Of a DNA stretch of 64,000 bases, positions 62,631 to 64,000 are shown one piece after another. Source of the stretch: Demequina aurantiaca (GTDB lineage Bacteria > Actinomycetota > Actinomycetes > Actinomycetales > Demequinaceae); contig NZ_BBRF01000001.1 in assembly GCF_000975135.1 (NCBI RefSeq), positions 221,591 to 285,590 on the forward strand, in the 5' to 3' direction. The notes under the pieces were generated by a model. It ran no database searches. It had not been told where the DNA came from and was given only the letters and a program-made list of their open reading frames with translations. Positions within the stretch are counted from its first letter, which is position 1. Each line of letters begins with the position of its first letter. The position numbers and the translations under genes were made by a program.

Positions 62631-62762
62631 GCAACTCACCGAGCCGGTTCATCGGCGCCCGCTGTGGGTGTGGCTGGCGGACCGATGTGGTGAGCGGGCA
62701 TGAGTTGACGGTCGCGGGCGTTGCACCCAATGACCCCGCACGCACTTCAGAGAAACGGCACC

Positions 62763-63761
62763 ATGTCAGTCGACTCCACCTCCGTCCCGCTGTCCATCCT
62801 CGACCTCGCACCCATTGGTCACGACGAGACGCCCGGCCAGAGTTTCACCAACTCCGTGGCCCTGGCTCAGGCAGCGGAACGCACGGGTTACCAGCGCGTC
62901 TGGTATGCCGAGCACCACAACATGCCGGTCATTGCCTCCTCAGCAACCAGCGTGCTGATCGCGCACATTGCCGCCCACACGTCTACCATCCGCCTGGGCG
63001 CCGGTGGAGTGATGCTGCCCAACCACTCGCCGCTGACCATCGCGGAGCAGTTCGGCACGCTCGAGTCGCTCCACCCAGGACGGATCGACTTGGGCCTCGG
63101 CCGCGCTCCCGGTGGCGACCGCGCCATCTTCGACGCCCTGCGACGCGACCCCGGCGCATCCGAGCAGTTCCCGCAGGACGTGCTTGAGCTTCAGGCATAC
63201 CTCGGATCCGAGTCGCGCGTTGCATCGGTCAACGCGTACCCCGGCAAGGACGCCAACGTGCCGCTGTACATCCTGGGATCGTCGCTGTTCGGCGCCCAGC
63301 TGGCCGCCGCGCTTGGCCTGCCGTATGCGTTCGCGTCCCACTTCGCGCCCGACGCACTTCACGAGGCGGTCGCGTTGTACCGCCGCGACTTCACACCCTC
63401 TAAGCAGCTCGATCACCCCTATGTCATCGCCGGCGCCAACGTCTTCGCCGCAGATACGACGGCCGATGCCGGGGCACAGTTCGAGGCGGCACGTCGCCGT
63501 CGCGTAAGGGGCATGATCGCGCGAAATCAGGCGGGCATCGAGTACACCGATGCGCAGATCGACGATTTCCTCACCACGCCGGCGGGCGCCAACATCGCGA
63601 ACATGATGCGCCACACTGCGATCGGCACCCCTGAAGAGGTGGCCGTGTTTCTAGCAGACTTCGCGCTGGAGGCGCAGGCGGACGAGCTCATCGTCGCTCA
63701 CGGCGCGCTCAATGTGGCGGACCGACTGCGCTCGGTTGAGCTCGCTGCACCCGCCAGCTAG
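62763..63761 (+). CDS. LLM-class flavin-dependent oxidoreductase (MsnO8-like)
   Basis: 332-residue luciferase-like monooxygenase fold using FMNH2 or F420. The conserved start SILDLAPIG, the YAEHHNMPVIASSA loop, RLGAGGVMLPNHSPL and RIDLGLGRAPGGDR are diagnostic of the MsnO8/YddN group. ATG at 62763 is chosen because residues before it (from 62721) are not family-like; AGAGAAA lies upstream. Substrate is unknown. It is separated from pepP by 179 bases that hold no gene. Confidence 0.92.
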   Translation: MSVDSTSVPLSILDLAPIGHDETPGQSFTNSVALAQAAERTGYQRVWYAEHHNMPVIASSATSVLIAHIAAHTSTIRLGAGGVMLPNHSPLTIAEQFGTLESLHPGRIDLGLGRAPGGDRAIFDALRRDPGASEQFPQDVLELQAYLGSESRVASVNAYPGKDANVPLYILGSSLFGAQLAAALGLPYAFASHFAPDALHEAVALYRRDFTPSKQLDHPYVIAGANVFAADTTADAGAQFEAARRRRVRGMIARNQAGIEYTDAQIDDFLTTPAGANIANMMRHTAIGTPEEVAVFLADFALEAQADELIVAHGALNVADRLRSVELAAPAS

Positions 63762-63882
63762 CTCGTTTGCGTGCCAGAAAAGACCAACAGGATGAATTTC
63801 CTGCTCAGGGCGTGCCAAATCGGACCAATACGAGAGAGTGGGTGAGTTGGTGGGTTCGCTACGGCCGCGCCGGGTAGGGCCC

Positions 63883-64000
63883 CTAGGCCACCTTGTCGGC
63901 CAGCACCTTGATGCCCAGACGCATGTCTTCGGCCGGCAAGTAGAACGGCAACCGAAAGTGGTCGGCACCGGCGCCCGGGATGACCTCGAAGGCCGAGCCG
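63883..64000 (-). CDS. PLP-dependent aminotransferase-like protein, C-terminal fragment
   Basis: Only the last 38 codons lie in the window; the gene continues beyond 64000. The visible end reads HFRLPFYLPAEDMRLGIKVL and stops at a TAG (63883-63885). The pattern (GSAFEVIPG then RLPF and a final helix) resembles the C-terminal domain of class I/II aminotransferases, including MocR-type proteins. This is a tentative assignment from a short fragment. The 121 bases between it and the convergent LLM gene hold no recognisable feature. Confidence 0.55.
   Translation of the reverse strand, partial: GSAFEVIPGAGADHFRLPFYLPAEDMRLGIKVLADKVA

Overview
The window is a high-GC chromosomal segment from an actinobacterium. 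Two WhiB-type Fe-S regulators, an AdnA/AdnB-type helicase-nuclease pair, a UvrD2-HRDC helicase, a UPF0182 membrane protein, DUF3107, DUF3152, DUF3499 and DUF5719 proteins, and many leaderless genes all point that way. Gene content looks like Micrococcales (Cellulomonas/Demequina-like), but genus is a guess. No phage, plasmid, IS element or CRISPR array is visible, so this is core genome rather than an island. From memory, many genes match the Mycobacterium tuberculosis Rv3163c-Rv3277 interval in rearranged blocks: moxR/DUF58, sahH, manB-DUF3499-zincin-whiB2, LCP, purE-purK-gtrA, whiB1-pdtaS, UPF0182-PDZ/Lon-zincin, ThiF-like-uvrD2-nudC, adnB-adnA, and DUF3152-DUF3107.

Layout. Positions 24-4262 hold a MoxR ATPase and DUF58 pair plus divergent SpoIIM-type and RDD membrane proteins. 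Positions 4269-8188 are a minus-strand manB-CDF-ahcY operon. Positions 8230-17738 are an envelope block: DUF3499, a zincin-like protein, DUF5719, a 1044-residue membrane glycosyltransferase, WhiB2, a second glycosyltransferase and two LCP ligases, each LCP gene preceded by a tiny leader ORF. Positions 17806-20019 hold purE, purK and gtrA. Positions 19970-24201 hold a two-component system and a GT-C-like membrane protein. Positions 24265-27306 encode an orphan FHA-FtsK/EssC-like ATPase. Positions 27329-31051 carry a membrane protein, WhiB1, a PdtaS-like kinase, DUF2505 and two crcB genes. Positions 31098-33827 carry DUF427, an APC transporter, the initiator tRNA and a DUF4328 protein. Positions 33957-41259 are the UPF0182, PDZ/Lon, zincin, DUF5679 and ThiF-like block. 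Positions 41212-51812 are DNA repair (uvrD2, nudC, a phosphotransferase, adnB, adnA). Positions 51867-58869 hold DUF3152, DUF3107, a gluconate kinase, a cell-wall protein, a DEAD-box helicase, trhO and a PHP phosphoesterase with tandem repeats at its 3' end. Positions 58944-64000 hold a long coiled-coil surface protein, an Xaa-Pro aminopeptidase, a luciferase-like oxidoreductase and the end of a probable aminotransferase.

Working together: manB supplies hexose-1-phosphate, the glycosyltransferases build a polymer, and the LCP proteins probably attach it to peptidoglycan, with WhiB2 in the middle of the block. AdnA/AdnB and UvrD2 form a DNA-break repair block. Two surface proteins end in sortase-type signals. 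A recurrent feature is a -10 hexamer of TANNNT type (often TAGGCT) 5-8 bases before an ATG or GTG with no Shine-Dalgarno sequence, implying widespread leaderless transcripts.
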